Assembly (NCBI RefSeq): GCF_027580225.2
Contig: NW_027395283.1
Location: 7,506,501 to 7,570,500 of the forward strand
From: Misgurnus anguillicaudatus
Taxonomy: Eukaryota > Chordata > Actinopteri > Cypriniformes > Cobitidae
Direction: 5' to 3'
DNA: 64,000 nucleotides
Shown one piece after another: positions 43,932 through 55,885 of this stretch; positions within the stretch are counted from its first letter, which is position 1; every line of letters starts with the position of its first letter. The notes under the pieces are model-generated. The model did no database searches. It saw only the letters and a list, made by a program, of their open reading frames with translations, and had not been told where the DNA came from. A program made the translations under genes and the position numbers.

Positions 43932-45878
43932 TTACACATGAGAACAACTTTGGCCCGTTTTAAGCCACTGTTTGAGCTCTCTGATAAAGATGTTAATATT
44001 GTTCTGCAGTTTAAATCCAGTGGGGAGAGAGTTCCATAGTACAGCCCCTCTAAAGGAGAAGCTAGATTGTCCAAAAGATGTTCTTAGCTTCGGGAGCACA
44101 CAATCCCCACTAGCTGAGGCTCTGGTGGAGGGTCTAAGAGAACCCTGACGCCTCTCCATGAGGCCCGAAAACAGTGGTGACACACAATTGTTCAAACATT
44201 TAAAAGTCAATTTCAAAACACTAAAATTTATAAAATTTTCAAAAGTAAAAAGCTTGTGTTTTTGTATGATATCACACTGATGCCATCTCATAGGTTTTTT
44301 ATCAAATATCTTAATTGCCTGTTTATAAAGAGAGGTGACTGGTTTTAGAGTGGACGCTGATGTTTGTGACCATGCCGTAATACAGTATGACAAATGCGAA
44401 AAAACCATAGCATGCATAAACAATAAAGCCGCGTGATGTGACAAATGCCCTCTAATAAAACGAAAACAATTCAAGTTTGATTTCACTTTCTTGCAAACAT
44501 GGTTTACTTGACTTTGAAACTTCAAGTGTTTGTCCAAAATAATTCCCAAATATTTAGTTTCATGAACCTCTTGAATGGGTTCATGGTCTAAATGAACCTC
44601 AAAGATGCTGTCAGGGGACCTCCGGTTGATCGAAAAACACATTGAAAAAGTTTTCTGTACGTTTAGAGTTAAATGAGACAGCTGAAGCCATTTTGAGATG
44701 TTATGTAATGCCTGTGTTAACTGCTGCCCAGCCAGTGCAGTTGTTTTTGCTGACACATGTATAACTGTGTCGTCAGCATAAAGCTGGCAATTTACACCCT
44801 GACAGCAATCTGGAAGATCATTTATATACATTGAAAACAACAGTGGTCCTAAAACTGACCCTTGAGGCACTCCTAAGTCATTTAGACTCAGGTTGGATTT
44901 AACGGTTCCTACTTTCACACATTGTTCTCTACCCTCCAGGTATGACTTAAACCATGAGAGAGCTGCAGGTGAAAGTTGGAAATGCTGTAATTTCTGTAAT
45001 AAAATACAGTGGTCCACTGTGTCGAAGGCCTTCTTTAGATCTAAAAACACCGCGCCTACGACATTCCCTTTATCCAGTGAACCTTTAATCTGTTCAAGCA
45101 AGAAGCAATTCGCTGTTTCTGTACTGTGTTTATGTCTGAACCCAAACTGCTGGGCATGCAACAATTTGTTATTTTCAAGATGTTCTATTAATTGTTCCGC
45201 CACAATTTTTTCCAGCACTTTAGAAACAACAGGGAGAATGGAAATAGGCCTATAATTGCAGGCTTGATCTTTATCGCCTGACTTATAAATTGGAGTTATA
45301 ACAGCAATCTTCCAGCTCTGAGGAAAAGTATTTGTCTGTATTGACTGGTTTACAAGATAAGTAATGGGATCGAGCAAACTGCTTAGATGTTTTTTAATTA
45401 GAGAAACATTGAGATTATGTATGTCTCTTGATGTAGAATTTTTCATTTTGACAATAATTTTCCTTACTTTGTCACACGAAACTTCTCTGATTTGTAAGAG
45501 ATCTGTACTACTAGGCTGAACTTTATTCTCATGAGGTAATTTGCCCTTGAAAGGTTTAGCTAGATCGTAAACTGATTCGACAAAGTATTTGTTTAGCTCA
45601 TTTGCAATTAACTGGTTATCAGTAACATAATTATCATCAATTTTAAGGCAATCTATAGTTTGAAGGTTTTTCCTATTAGAATTTGTCAACTTATTTATAT
45701 GTTGCCATAGTTTAGAGCTGCTTCCATTTGCATCTTCTATCATTTTTATAAAATATTTTGTTTTTGCTTTACGCAGCTCACTTATGACTTTGTTCCTGAG
45801 ACCAGTGAAGATTTGATGATCAATGTTATTCCTAGATTTTAAGGACTTTTTAAGTGCAAGGTCACGTTTTTTAGCCAT
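43932..45878 (-). CDS. LINE reverse transcriptase (CR1/L2 type)
   Basis: 648 codons, open. RT motifs in order: [58 protein letters not shown] and catalytic Q-L-Y-A-D-D-T-V-I-H. The C-terminal region ends in a conserved A-V-L-W-N-S-L-P segment. It is the continuation of the endonuclease frame by a single-base shift, so the natural product is one EN-RT protein. No internal stops, hence young. Confidence 0.9.
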   Translation of the reverse strand: MAKKRDLALKKSLKSRNNIDHQIFTGLRNKVISELRKAKTKYFIKMIEDANGSSSKLWQHINKLTNSNRKNLQTIDCLKIDDNYVTDNQLIANELNKYFVESVYDLAKPFKGKLPHENKVQPSSTDLLQIREVSCDKVRKIIVKMKNSTSRDIHNLNVSLIKKHLSSLLDPITYLVNQSIQTNTFPQSWKIAVITPIYKSGDKDQACNYRPISILPVVSKVLEKIVAEQLIEHLENNKLLHAQQFGFRHKHSTETANCFLLEQIKGSLDKGNVVGAVFLDLKKAFDTVDHCILLQKLQHFQLSPAALSWFKSYLEGREQCVKVGTVKSNLSLNDLGVPQGSVLGPLLFSMYINDLPDCCQGVNCQLYADDTVIHVSAKTTALAGQQLTQALHNISKWLQLSHLTLNVQKTFSMCFSINRRSPDSIFEVHLDHEPIQEVHETKYLGIILDKHLKFQSQVNHVCKKVKSNLNCFRFIRGHLSHHAALLFMHAMVFSHLSYCITAWSQTSASTLKPVTSLYKQAIKIFDKKPMRWHQCDIIQKHKLFTFENFINFSVLKLTFKCLNNCVSPLFSGLMERRQGSLRPSTRASASGDCVLPKLRTSFGQSSFSFRGAVLWNSLPTGFKLQNNINIFIRELKQWLKTGQSCSHV

Positions 45879-47764
45879 TAGCCAAATGTCGTGGTTAAAC
45901 CATGGTAGAGAATACTTCCTTGGTTTTTTGTCCAGGTTTTTGTATACTTATTTATTACATCATTTAGTTTAGTGACAAATTTGGATGCACTCACATTTAA
46001 ATCCGTCTCAGCAATAATACTATTCCAATTAATTTGATTTAACTCATTTTCGAAAGAATTTATTTTTGATTTGGGAATTCCTGTTGTTTTCATTTTATTC
46101 TCTGCTTTATTATGATTAATAAAACGCTTTTTAGTTAACTTTCTAACAGCTAATGTCATGTTATGGTCACTAAGCCCTGTGATCAGATTATAAGTTTTAG
46201 TTATTCTTTCTGGTCTATTTACAAAAATCAAATCAATCAATGTTTCGCTGTGTTTAGTAATTCTTGTAGGTTTGTTTATCATTTGCTTATATTTGAACTT
46301 ATCCATCAATGATTTCAGCTTTGTTCTGCTGTTATTTTTCTCCTGCCAATTTATATTGAAATCGCCCATTATTATACATTCTGTACAATTATCAATATTC
46401 AACAGGAGACTCTTAAGATCTTCATCGAAATTTGCTCTATGTGAAGGTGGATTATAAATGACGATTAATTTAAATTGCATTGTTGCAGACAGAATTACAT
46501 TTAGCCCCAGGCATTCCAATGTCGAGTCAATGTTAACTATCTCACACTTAAATATATCTTTGATGTATAATAGCACCCCCCCACCCCTCCCTTTGTCCCT
46601 ATCTCTCCTGTAACACTTAAAGCCAGGTATGTTGATTAGGTCTGTAGAAACGGATGGATACAGCCAGCTTTCAGTCACACACAGGTAATCCAGGTTGGAA
46701 TCAGTTAACAATCTTTTAACTTGATCTATTTTTGGTAAGATACTCCTTATATTAATGTGTCCTCCCAAAATCCCCTTTGGTTTTGTTTGGGGATTCCAAA
46801 TAATCTGGGCATGATTTACAGTTTGAAAGATCTTCAGCTCTTTCTGCTTGAGCGCTGCCCGATTTGGATTTTTGGACCTTGTATGTTGCCGTCGTTGTTT
46901 ACATTCGTTATCTGTTGTAATGCATGGGCCGTGTGGATCAAGACTCACCGCGGTGTCCGAATCCAAGTTACAGACAACGATGCTCTGAGACTCTGTTCCT
47001 GGTACTGGATAACATACACCCACGCTCCACTCCTCATCGCGATCAAAGCCCCGCATCTGCTGCGGCTCCAACACGACAGCGCCAGCAGTTGTTCCGTCCC
47101 TGTCGCCGACAGATGCAATACTTTCAGTCAGAAAGACTACATCTGTTGTTGTTACGTCAACTTCCGGAAACGAATCGTGTTCTTGATACTGCTGTTCAGT
47201 GTGTTGGAATACATCGTCTTTACGTAGTGGCCCGGGATTTAAGTGTACATCTCCCGACAGAAGCAGCAACAACATTAAAGTTTTAATTATTTTTGGAGGA
47301 GCGTGCTTCTGCTTGCTCATGCAGTTGCGTTGGTTCAGTCTTTTGGAAGCCCGTGCTTCATTGGCAGTAAAGGTGTGGGAGAAGATGGTAACATAACCAA
47401 CACCAAAAAAATATAGTTTTGTTTTCTCACCCAAAATGCCAAATGGATCTTGATCAACAGCAGCGGGACGGTTAGTATTTTCACCTGCTTTAGTTGGTAT
47501 ATCGCATATAAACAGTACTGACATAAACGCCAGAATGCAACAGGTAGCCAAGACTGCTATATGGTGGTTGTCGTACTCATGTTTGCGGTTTCTCTTTTGT
47601 TTGCGGAAATGTTTGTTGATATCATATAAAGCACCAATTTTAAACTGGTTGGGGACTATATGAGCGGCAATATGTCCTGATTTGTGCTCGTGAGTGGAGC
47701 CCACCAAACCACTCACGCCATTCGCCGCCGCCATTGTCTCCCACTTCATTGTCTCCCACTTCAA
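45878..47764 (-). CDS. LINE ORF2 N-terminal part: 2A-like leader and endonuclease
   Basis: 628-codon frame. Residues 171-179 are G-D-V-H-L-N-P-G-P (47228-47254), preceded by a leucine run, matching the 2A-like D-x-E/x-x-N-P-G-P ribosome-skipping consensus (the usual E is H here). The Met at residue 149 (47320) would give a ~30-residue signal-like leader ending in 2A, as reported for CR1-type LINEs of sea urchin; the longer frame upstream may be 5' UTR. The EEP endonuclease follows (G-H-I-N-I-R-S-I, V-T-E-S-W-L, Y-N-P-P-S, M-G-D-F-N-I-N-W, L-I-D-L-I-F and G-L-S-D-H-N). The frame is lost in an A6 run (45924-45929), and reading ends in TAA overlapping the next ATG. Confidence 0.85.
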   Translation of the reverse strand: MKWETMKWETMAAANGVSGLVGSTHEHKSGHIAAHIVPNQFKIGALYDINKHFRKQKRNRKHEYDNHHIAVLATCCILAFMSVLFICDIPTKAGENTNRPAAVDQDPFGILGEKTKLYFFGVGYVTIFSHTFTANEARASKRLNQRNCMSKQKHAPPKIIKTLMLLLLLSGDVHLNPGPLRKDDVFQHTEQQYQEHDSFPEVDVTTTDVVFLTESIASVGDRDGTTAGAVVLEPQQMRGFDRDEEWSVGVCYPVPGTESQSIVVCNLDSDTAVSLDPHGPCITTDNECKQRRQHTRSKNPNRAALKQKELKIFQTVNHAQIIWNPQTKPKGILGGHINIRSILPKIDQVKRLLTDSNLDYLCVTESWLYPSVSTDLINIPGFKCYRRDRDKGRGGGVLLYIKDIFKCEIVNIDSTLECLGLNVILSATMQFKLIVIYNPPSHRANFDEDLKSLLLNIDNCTECIIMGDFNINWQEKNNSRTKLKSLMDKFKYKQMINKPTRITKHSETLIDLIFVNRPERITKTYNLITGLSDHNMTLAVRKLTKKRFINHNKAENKMKTTGIPKSKINSFENELNQINWNSIIAETDLNVSASKFVTKLNDVINKYTKTWTKNQGSILYHGLTTTFG

Positions 47765-47835
47765 GAAATCAGCATTAAATGCTGTTATTTTTTGTTGTTA
47801 AAGCATGTATGTGTTGAAACATAAACAAATGTTAA

Positions 47836-48046
47836 AGGCGGAGTCCACAATGTTTGAAAAACGCTTTGGAAAAGAAGACGGGCCGACTACCAAAACACAC
47901 TTATAGCCAATCAAATCAAATGCCGGGTTGCGTATGTGTGGGCAGGGTCTATCAACAGAAGGTCCAGATTCTATTGGGGTAGGGGCGTGTTTGTTTAGGT
48001 GATTTCAAATATCAACATTGGCTTTCAAACGTCATGGACTGCCCCT
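47836..48046. mobile_element. 211-bp TTAA MITE
   Basis: Ends AGGCGGAGTCCA / complement of TGGACTGCCCCT; TTAA at 47832-47835 and 48047-48050. Bodies 1 and 3 have the empty site GGTTAATAAAATG, confirming the insertion and its target duplication. Confidence 0.88.
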
Positions 48047-48149
48047 TTAATAAAATGTGACATTGTGTACTTCTGACATACTGATATTCATCTTATCAAT
48101 TTCTGGTCTCCACAGCAAACTGTTTTGATACTTATGGAGGTCACTGTAT

Positions 48150-48182
<33 letters not shown>

Positions 48183-48995
48183 CTCATGAATGCTTTCACG
48201 TATTCGTATTGAAACCAAACTTTGTACATGCACTTGGGACTGCAATGCGAGGATGCACAAGATAAAAAACATTCTAAAATTTTACATTTGACAAATCACG
48301 TTAGTGACCGCACCAGAGCAAGCACACTTTTGCGGTTCCTCTGGAAGTGCATTTTCTAGTTATTATTATTTTTCCCGGGTAGATTTTTTTGGCCAGCTCT
48401 AGCGACCAGACCGTTTGACGCAGAGACACCGTTCAAACTTTAAAATGTTCGGGCAGTACCGGTGCAAGTTGCTTGAGAGGATGAAGTCACAGATCCATGT
48501 CGTTCGGCCGCCATATTGGAGAGAACACAAAACCTTAAAAAAGTTTCACAGGTCACAAATTTTGTCCAAACCTCATGAAATTCCACGTACGCGATCCTTG
48601 GACCGAGCCTCACAAAAGTTACCAGAAGGATTTTTGAAGCGTTTGCGCGCCACAGCCCAAACTAAATGTGCGTCAACGCCGCCAAAACAGGAAGTAGTTC
48701 AAATCTCAATATGTCTGTAACATTTATTAACCAAAATGTTTATATGAACTCTTTACTCCAATGTGAAGATGCCCAAGATAAAAAAACATTGCAGAAACAT
48801 GTCTATATTATGTTATTTTCACTTTAAAATGTCCAATTAAAACCTGTGTAAAATTAAAAAATGTCATTAGCCTTTACCAGTAGAGGGCAGCCTTTACGTT
48901 CAAACGTGTTTTTTAGACAGAATGTAAAGATAGCGGCAGCCATCTTTAGAAGCTAAGCTAACAGGCTATGGCTCCGTGGAAAAGTTTGAATAACA

Positions 48996-49175
48996 ATGGC
49001 GGGATGTAGTTTTAATGTTAAAATGGCAAAATGGAATATAGAAGAGCTGTTGAGAGAATCGGGTGTTCCTTTAAGAGCCACAATACAGCGAAGAGCTGAG
49101 GAAGAGAAAGCAGAGAAGCCCGGGGAAGAGGCGACAGCCTCAGACTCTGCTGCGAGCCCGTGGAGGACTCAGTAA
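48996..49175 (+). CDS. 59-codon ORF in H1 body 3, unknown
   Basis: Same frame and sequence as 36672-36851. See that entry; no function can be assigned. Confidence 0.25.
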   Translation: MAGCSFNVKMAKWNIEELLRESGVPLRATIQRRAEEEKAEKPGEEATASDSAASPWRTQ

Positions 49176-50620
49176 CCTCTGCTGCCACTCAATCTTTGTA
49201 TCGTATATGGACAGATTCCTGGATACATATTTTTAGAATCGTAAACTTCATCTTATTCACTATACAGTATGCGGTTTCGGACGCAAAACTGCAAATGGAT
49301 TTTATATTCTGAATGCTTGAATCAACGCGAGCTCTCTGGAGAACGTGCATTTTCACATACAGGTAGAAATTATATGATTCAGACATATTTTAATCCCTTT
49401 CTTTTATTTCAGTGATATATGGCACGACAAGTTTAATTCCCTTTTTCATCAATGTAATACATTGTAAACGTATTAGTTTGTAAAGACGTCAGTTTCGCGT
49501 CCTCGGGTAGCAGTGATCGTTTGGCATCGGTATTTTAATTAATTACGAAATTTGTATTTTATTTTTAAATTGCTATCTTGTGTTTCTGGCGCATTCGCGG
49601 ATTAATGACTCATTTGAGTTGTTTTCATTACAAAGTGTTGCAAATAAATGAGTCTTTTGAGTCGACTCTTTACAAAGCGAATGGGCCAAATGTTTTAAAG
49701 TGGTTCGCGAATCAGTTTGAATGAATTGTTCAGATCGCTTCAAACACGGAATCGTCCGAAGCTGTTTTACTCGTAACCTATGTAGAAACACGCAGAATAT
49801 AACCAGTGTTGGGTGACGTGGAAATGTATTTACCAATCTTTTAACTAAAAGCAAAACTTCACACATGTACCCGCCATTACATACGCGCGACCGCCGACCT
49901 GTTCGTCGTCAGACACAGTTAAACGCGTGCAACCTCCAGAAACACTGTAGCACAGATTGAAGAAAATCCATCGATGATTGACGTCTGATTCGCTGTTTAA
50001 TGTACTGTATGATGTAAGTGATTCTCACAAAACACACGTGACATGACAACGTAAGAAAACATGAGTTTTGTCTAAGTGTAAACTGTCAATGTCCTCAGAC
50101 CATCTTAGGAGATTCCAACTTTATACATATACAAAACTGTTGTCAGTTTACTTGTCTGATATTTCAGCTACAAGCTACATTTTTCTGTATACTGTTGGTG
50201 TATGTTGCAGTTTTACACATACTGTAGAAATGCCCTTCATAAGTATTCTTCTGTTTGCTGTGGAGTCAAGAAATGTCTAAACATTAAAAGATGAACATGA
50301 GACAAAAGTACAGAATCTGTCGCATTATTTTTTTTAATGGGCACTGAGCTGTGTCCTGATTGTTTACACATGAAAAGCATAAAATATGTAGGATCAGTTT
50401 GATTCACTTATGTGCATTTGTGTACAATACACATAAGTCAGCATTTAATGCTGTTGTTCTTTGTTGTTAAAGCATGTATGTGTTGAAACATAAACAAAGG
50501 TTAATAAAATGTGACATTCTAAACTTCTGGCATACTGATATTTATCTTACCAATTTCTGGTCTCCACATCAAACAGAAAAATCTTGTCTTTATTGTTCTG
50601 ATACTTATGGAGGGCACTGT

Positions 50621-50757
<137 letters not shown>

Positions 50758-51761
50758 CATATATCTAGATTTATTTTTTCATGAGTAACTAGTAACTCGC
50801 TACTTGAGTATTATTTTCATTGCATACTTTTTACTTCTACTTGAGTAATTATTTATTTAGTTACTTTTACTTTAACTTCAGTAAAGTTTTTGGCTACTCT
50901 TTCCACCTCTGTTAAAATCTTCATGAATCTAGGCTGAGTTTGCCACGTTGAAGCCTATATAATCAGACAGATAGTAAGTTAATCGCCCATCGCTCACAGC
51001 CCAGCACCTGCACCACTGCATGCGTATCGCGCTGACAAACATACACCTGATTTTACTGCCCTGACGAAATCTAAAAGTATAATTTCTCTTATTAGAAGCT
51101 AGCCTAATGTTTGCCAGTTATTAAAATGGCGGTTGTAGTTTAAATAGAGGTCGTGAAATAATTAGCATTGACAAAAAACTGCATAAAACAATGTTATATT
51201 CCATATTATAAACTTTTGGTTATGTGTACTTAAGTGAGTAAATAAGTTAAATTCTCAATAAGTGTGATATGGCTCTTATTTACCCCTTTAAATGTAGAAT
51301 AAAGCTTACTCGGGTATCTTACAATGCACTTATGTTGTTATGCAGTTTTAAAATACAAAATACGAACATGTCTGGATGTAGATAAAGCCTACTTGGTCAT
51401 ATTACAATGCACAAGTTTTGTTGTATGCAGTTTGAAAATACATGTTTGTAGAAAAAGTATATTGTACAATGCACTGATTTTGTTGTTATGCAGTTTCAAA
51501 ATACAACATGAGTATGTTTAAATGTATATGTAGTCATCATCACTGATATATCTCTGGCCCTCATGACAAACTAATTGAATAGCCCTGTCGTAGATGCTCA
51601 ACACACAATCATATTCATAAATAGTAAAGAAATGCAATGATATTAGGCTATCAGTGCTGCTGTCGCTCTCTCCTATCGCTTATTTTAAAAATGAGCTTAT
51701 GATCAATAAAATGCAGCTTATATCTGCTGCTTTTGGTGACGTGAACTCTGGCCTACATTAA

Positions 51762-52140
51762 AGGTGCAGTGTGTAATTTCTGGAAGGATCTCTTGACAGA
51801 AATGCAAAATAATATACAAAACTATATTATCAGTGGTGTATAAACACCTTTCATAATTAACCGTTATGTTTTTATTACTTTAGAATGAGACGTTTTTATC
51901 TACATACACCGAGGGTCCCCTTACATGGAAGTCGCCATTTTGTGCTCCCATGTTTCTACAGAAGCTCTTAATGGACAAACTTTTTTATTAAGTTGTCTCC
52001 AATCATGACATGTTTGTCCTGTGGTGGCTACCGTAGCTTCTCTATGCATTTCAAAAGCGAGGGGTGAGCTGTGAACTGAGCTGTTGGTTGCAATTTGGAA
52101 CCTCACCACTAGATGCCGCTAAAATATACACACTGCACCT
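51762..52140. mobile_element. 379-bp TTAA MITE (copy 2)
   Basis: Copy of 40516-40894 in H1 body 3, with TTAA at 51758-51761 and 52141-52144. Confidence 0.85.
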
Positions 52141-52702
52141 TTAAGTCTCATGTTTTTAAGATTATCTTAAGTACTAAAGGATTTTTGGTATATTATGTAC
52201 AAAACTAGTGTGTGAAAATATGGCACTTCAAAGGGATTGTTCACTCAAAAATTAAAATTATTTAAATTACAATTCTAAAAAAAAATTAATAAGAAAACAC
52301 TGAGGGCTTGACATTAACTTTTTGAGGAACTTGTCCTTCGGACAAGTAAATTTGTGTTTCACTTGTCCATGCACAAAAGTCACTTGTCCGGGTAAAGTTT
52401 TATAATATAATGTATTTTTTGTGTTTTGCTAATCAGTGGCAGAGCAAGGGATTTTTCATAGAGGAGTCGGACAACTAATTTTTTCTTACACTTGTCCTAC
52501 AAAAAATCCACTTGTCCCGGACAAGCGGACAAGCCTTAATGTCGAACCCTGAACATGTGCAGCACAGCCGTTATAGTTGGTTCTAGGCTAGCTAGAGCGG
52601 GTTCTCTAGGCTTGTGATCCCTGTATTTACATAAAATGGTCTGTGCTAAGCCCCGGATGTCCTTAAATGCTGGAAACACCCCTGGTTACAAGCCTGTATA
52701 CA

Positions 52703-52742
<40 letters not shown>

Positions 52743-53680
52743 AGGAATGCTTTCACGTATTGAAACCAAACTTTGTACATGAACTTGGGACTCCAATGCG
52801 AGGATGCACAAGATAAAAAACATTCTAAAATTTTACATTTCACAAATCACGTTAGTGACCGCACCAGAGCAAGCACACTTTTGCGGTTCCTCTGGAAGTG
52901 CATTTTCTAGTTTTCATTGCTTTTGCTTTGTAGCTACTGGAAGCCATGTTAACCTTGGCATGACACGGCCGGGCCACCGTATGAGTTAAAACGCGTTCCG
53001 AATGGGGGGGGCTAGAAAGTAATATTCAGTTGGTTGTCATATAGACTTTCACCGCTTGATGGGAGTAGATCCTACACAGTGGAGCTTTAAATAGTGACAT
53101 TTTTACATTTAAAATATCTGCTAATGATGAGAACATTTTGATTATTATGTACATATAGAAAATCGGCCAAACATATCGGCCATCGGCTGCCCTGATTTCT
53201 AAAAATCGGCATCGGCCAGAGAAAAAACATATCGGTCGACCTCTAGTGTGCATCACATCCTCTGTCGCGTGAGGTAATTGTGCTGGTTGTCATCGGCGGT
53301 GTGCGTGGATGGTTCTCCGATCAAGATCAGAGTGGATTATTTATCCTCAGTTCAGGCTCACTCTCTCCTGCAGTCACGTGTGCTTCATACCGTATGCAGT
53401 GATTTCATCCAGAGTGAGTCGAGGGTGGTCGTCGTGTGTGTTCTCAAGTGAACTGACTTTTGCTCTGCCCTCTCTCTAACCATTTTCTCTAACCATTTTT
53501 CTAAATAAACTTTGTGAACTTGCTATTGACTCCGAGACTTGTGTGACAGAACAATTACCAAACGAGCGGGCGGGGCTAGTGAACACATGAGGAACCGTCA
53601 CCAACAGGGAAATAAACAAACACACACCCACACACAACCACCGATCACCCAGGAGTCATGACAATTAGAGATGATCTTAC

Positions 53681-53854
53681 TTCAGTTTCTCCAGTTTACA
53701 GTCAGGATTCTTCAGTACATCAGAGATCAGCTTCACTCCTGAATCTCTTAATTTATTATCAGACAGATCCAGATCTCTCAGGTGTGATGGGTTTGATCTC
53801 AGAGCTGAAGTCAGAGCAACACAACCTTCATCTGTGATTTCACACCTCCACAAC
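53681..53854 (-). CDS. NLR leucine-rich repeat exon 1 (most 3')
   Basis: 174-bp exon bounded on the minus strand by CTCTACAG (acceptor) and GTAAGATC (donor). It encodes W-R-C-E-I-T-D-E-G-C-V-A-L, then S-H-L-R-D-L-D-L-S-D-N-K-L and the S-G-V-K-L-I-S-D-V-L block: two ribonuclease-inhibitor-type LRRs, as in the C-terminal sensor region of fish-specific NACHT-LRR (NLRC3-like) proteins. One base at the start and two at the end are split codons, so exons of this type can be added or skipped without frame change. Element A lies 12 bp beyond the donor's first bases (duplication 53664-53668). Confidence 0.88.
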
Positions 53855-54283
53855 CTGTAGAGAACAGAGACACACAGTTTGTTCACACACAGATCAAATC
53901 TACAGTGAGATGAATTTGTTTCTCTTCCTGTCATCATTTAGTGTTTATGGACATTTTCATTTTAGTTTCATTCATGTGTGTTTGTGTTTTACTGAAACAC
54001 ATCAGTGAGATTTACAAGTAAATGCACTTTATCAGTTTATGTTTATATTAACAGTCTGATTTACATAACATTTTACTTTTTCTCATCATAATTAAATGTT
54101 TAATCTTTTATGTTTGTACCTTTCAGTAACATTTAGTGCTGAGATGAATAAACTCAAATTTCAGTTATAAAAATCATTACTGAGATTAAAATCCTATAAA
54201 TCCATTACAGATGTTATGATCTCTATATAGTCTCACTATAATCTATATGTGATTTCTGTCTGAGCATCAGATCACAATCTTAC

Positions 54284-54457
54284 TTCAGTGTCTTTAGTTT
54301 ACAGTCAGGATTCTTCAGTACATCAGAGATCAGCTTCACTCCTGAATCTCTTAGTTTATTATTAGACAGATCCATATCTCTCAGGTGTGATGGGTTTGAT
54401 CTCAGAGCTGAAGTCAGAGCAACACAACCTTCATCTGTGATATTACACTTACTCAAC
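54284..54457 (-). CDS. NLR leucine-rich repeat exon 2
   Basis: Same 174-bp exon type, same phases, acceptor CTACAG and donor GTAAG. Variable positions at the start (S-K-C-N-I) and D-M-D-L-S-N-N-K-L in the second strand. The preceding intron is highly similar to that of exon 3, so exons 2 and 3 are a recent tandem duplicate. Confidence 0.88.
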
Positions 54458-54885
54458 CTGTAGAGAACAGAGACACACAGTTTGTTCACACACAGATCAA
54501 ATCTACAGTGAGTTGAATTTGTTTCTCTTCTGTCATCCTTTAGTGTTTATGGACATTTTCATTTTAGTTTCATTTATGTGTGTTTGTGTTTTACTGAAAC
54601 ACATCAGTGAGATTTACAAGTAAATGCACTTTATCAGTTTATGTTTATATTAACAGTCTGATTTACATAATATTTTACTTTTTCTCATCATAATTAAATG
54701 TTTAATCTTTTATGTTTGTACCTTTCAGTAACATTTAGTGCTGAGATGAATAAACTCAAATTTCAGTTATAAAAATCATTACTGAGATTAAAATCCTATA
54801 AATCCATTACAGATGTTATGATCTCTATATAGTCTCACTATAATCTATATGTGATTTCTGTCTGAGCATCAGATCACAATCTTAC

Positions 54886-55059
54886 TTCAGTGTCTTTAGT
54901 TTACAGTCAGGATTCTTCAGTACATCAGAGATCAGCTTCACTCCTGAATCTCTTAGTTTATTATTAGACAGATCCATATCTCTCAGGTGTGATGGGTTTG
55001 ATCTCAGAGCTGAAGTCAGAGCAACACAACCTTCATCTGTGATATCAATACTACTCAAC
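54886..55059 (-). CDS. NLR leucine-rich repeat exon 3
   Basis: 174-bp exon, identical to exon 2 except near its 5' end (S-S-I-D-I instead of S-K-C-N-I). These variable residues lie on the predicted beta-strand face of the LRR, the usual ligand-contact surface. Confidence 0.88.
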
Positions 55060-55574
55060 CTGTAGAGAACAGAGACACACAGTTTGTTCACACACAGATC
55101 AAATCTACAGTGAGTTGAACTTGTTTCTCTTCTTGTCATCATTTAGTGTTCATGAACATTTTCATTTTGGTTTCATTTATGTGTGTTTGTGTTTTACTGA
55201 AACACATCAGTGAGATTTACAAGGAAATGTACTTTATCAGTTTTTGTTTACATTAACAGTCTGATTTACATAACATTTTGTTTTTTCTCATCATAATTTA
55301 ATTTTAATCTTTTATGTTTGTAGCTTTCAGTTACATTTAGTGCAGTGATGAATGAAATCAACTTCAGTTATAAAATCCTTTACTGAGATTAAAAACCTAT
55401 ACATTTATTTCAGATGTTATGATCTCTATATAATCTCACTATAATCTATATGTGATTTCTGTCTGAGCATCAGATCACAATCTGACTTCAGTGTCTTCAG
55501 TTTACAGTCAATATTGATTTGAAGATAATCGTGTATTAGTTTTAAATGTCTTCATGGTTCAGACTCTACATACC

Positions 55575-55829
55575 TGTGAAATATACTGTAGTTACTAAAT
55601 AAACTCTAGTAAGATCACTCAGATCAACTGATATATCTGCTGCTGATTCACTGGAGTTACATTTGAATAGAGTTTTTGTATTCATGTATTTTTGTTCACT
55701 TTTCAGGTTGTTTATCACACAACTATAATGATATTTAACCTTATGAGTGTTGTACGAAGATCCTGAACCTGATAGTTTGAGCTGAAATTGTGTCACTGAA
55801 CCATCGGCGGGGTTTATGACAAAATACAT
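55575..55829 (-). CDS. possible exon repeated between LRR exons, unknown
   Basis: Minus-strand frame of ~84 codons, M-Y-F-V-I-N-P-A-D-G-S-V-T-Q-F-Q-L to V-Y-F-T-G, ending at a good splice donor (CAG/GTATGT, 55575). It alternates hydrophobic and polar residues as in a beta-sheet domain and has two cysteines. Three paralogous copies (32395-32640, 56545-56790, 59170-59415) are frameshifted. No acceptor with a pyrimidine tract was found upstream, so it may be a first exon, a relic, or chance. I do not recognise the domain. Confidence 0.3.
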
Positions 55830-55885
55830 TAGACTCTCATAATCATGTTAAATTATTATTCAATCATTATTAGAGATGATCTTAC

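Larger units (their letters stand above)
43761..47767 (-). mobile_element. CR1/L2-type LINE in H1 body 2
   Basis: A ~4.0-kb minus-strand LINE interrupts body 2 between CACATAA and TCAGCATT, which are adjacent in body 1 (38110-38125) and body 3. A poly-A/AAATAAA-like 3' tail lies at 43761-43790. It contains endonuclease and RT domains and a 2A-like peptide at the N-terminus. One frameshift separates EN and RT; otherwise nearly full-length. Confidence 0.85.

Noticed and set aside
45878..45882. TAATG stop-start overlap between LINE endonuclease and RT frames, resembling coupled reinitiation known in SART1-type LINEs
   Set aside because: In CR1/L2 elements EN and RT are one protein. The RT frame is open well upstream of the ATG and the frames are joined by a one-base shift in an A6 run (45924-45929), so the overlap is most likely coincidental.
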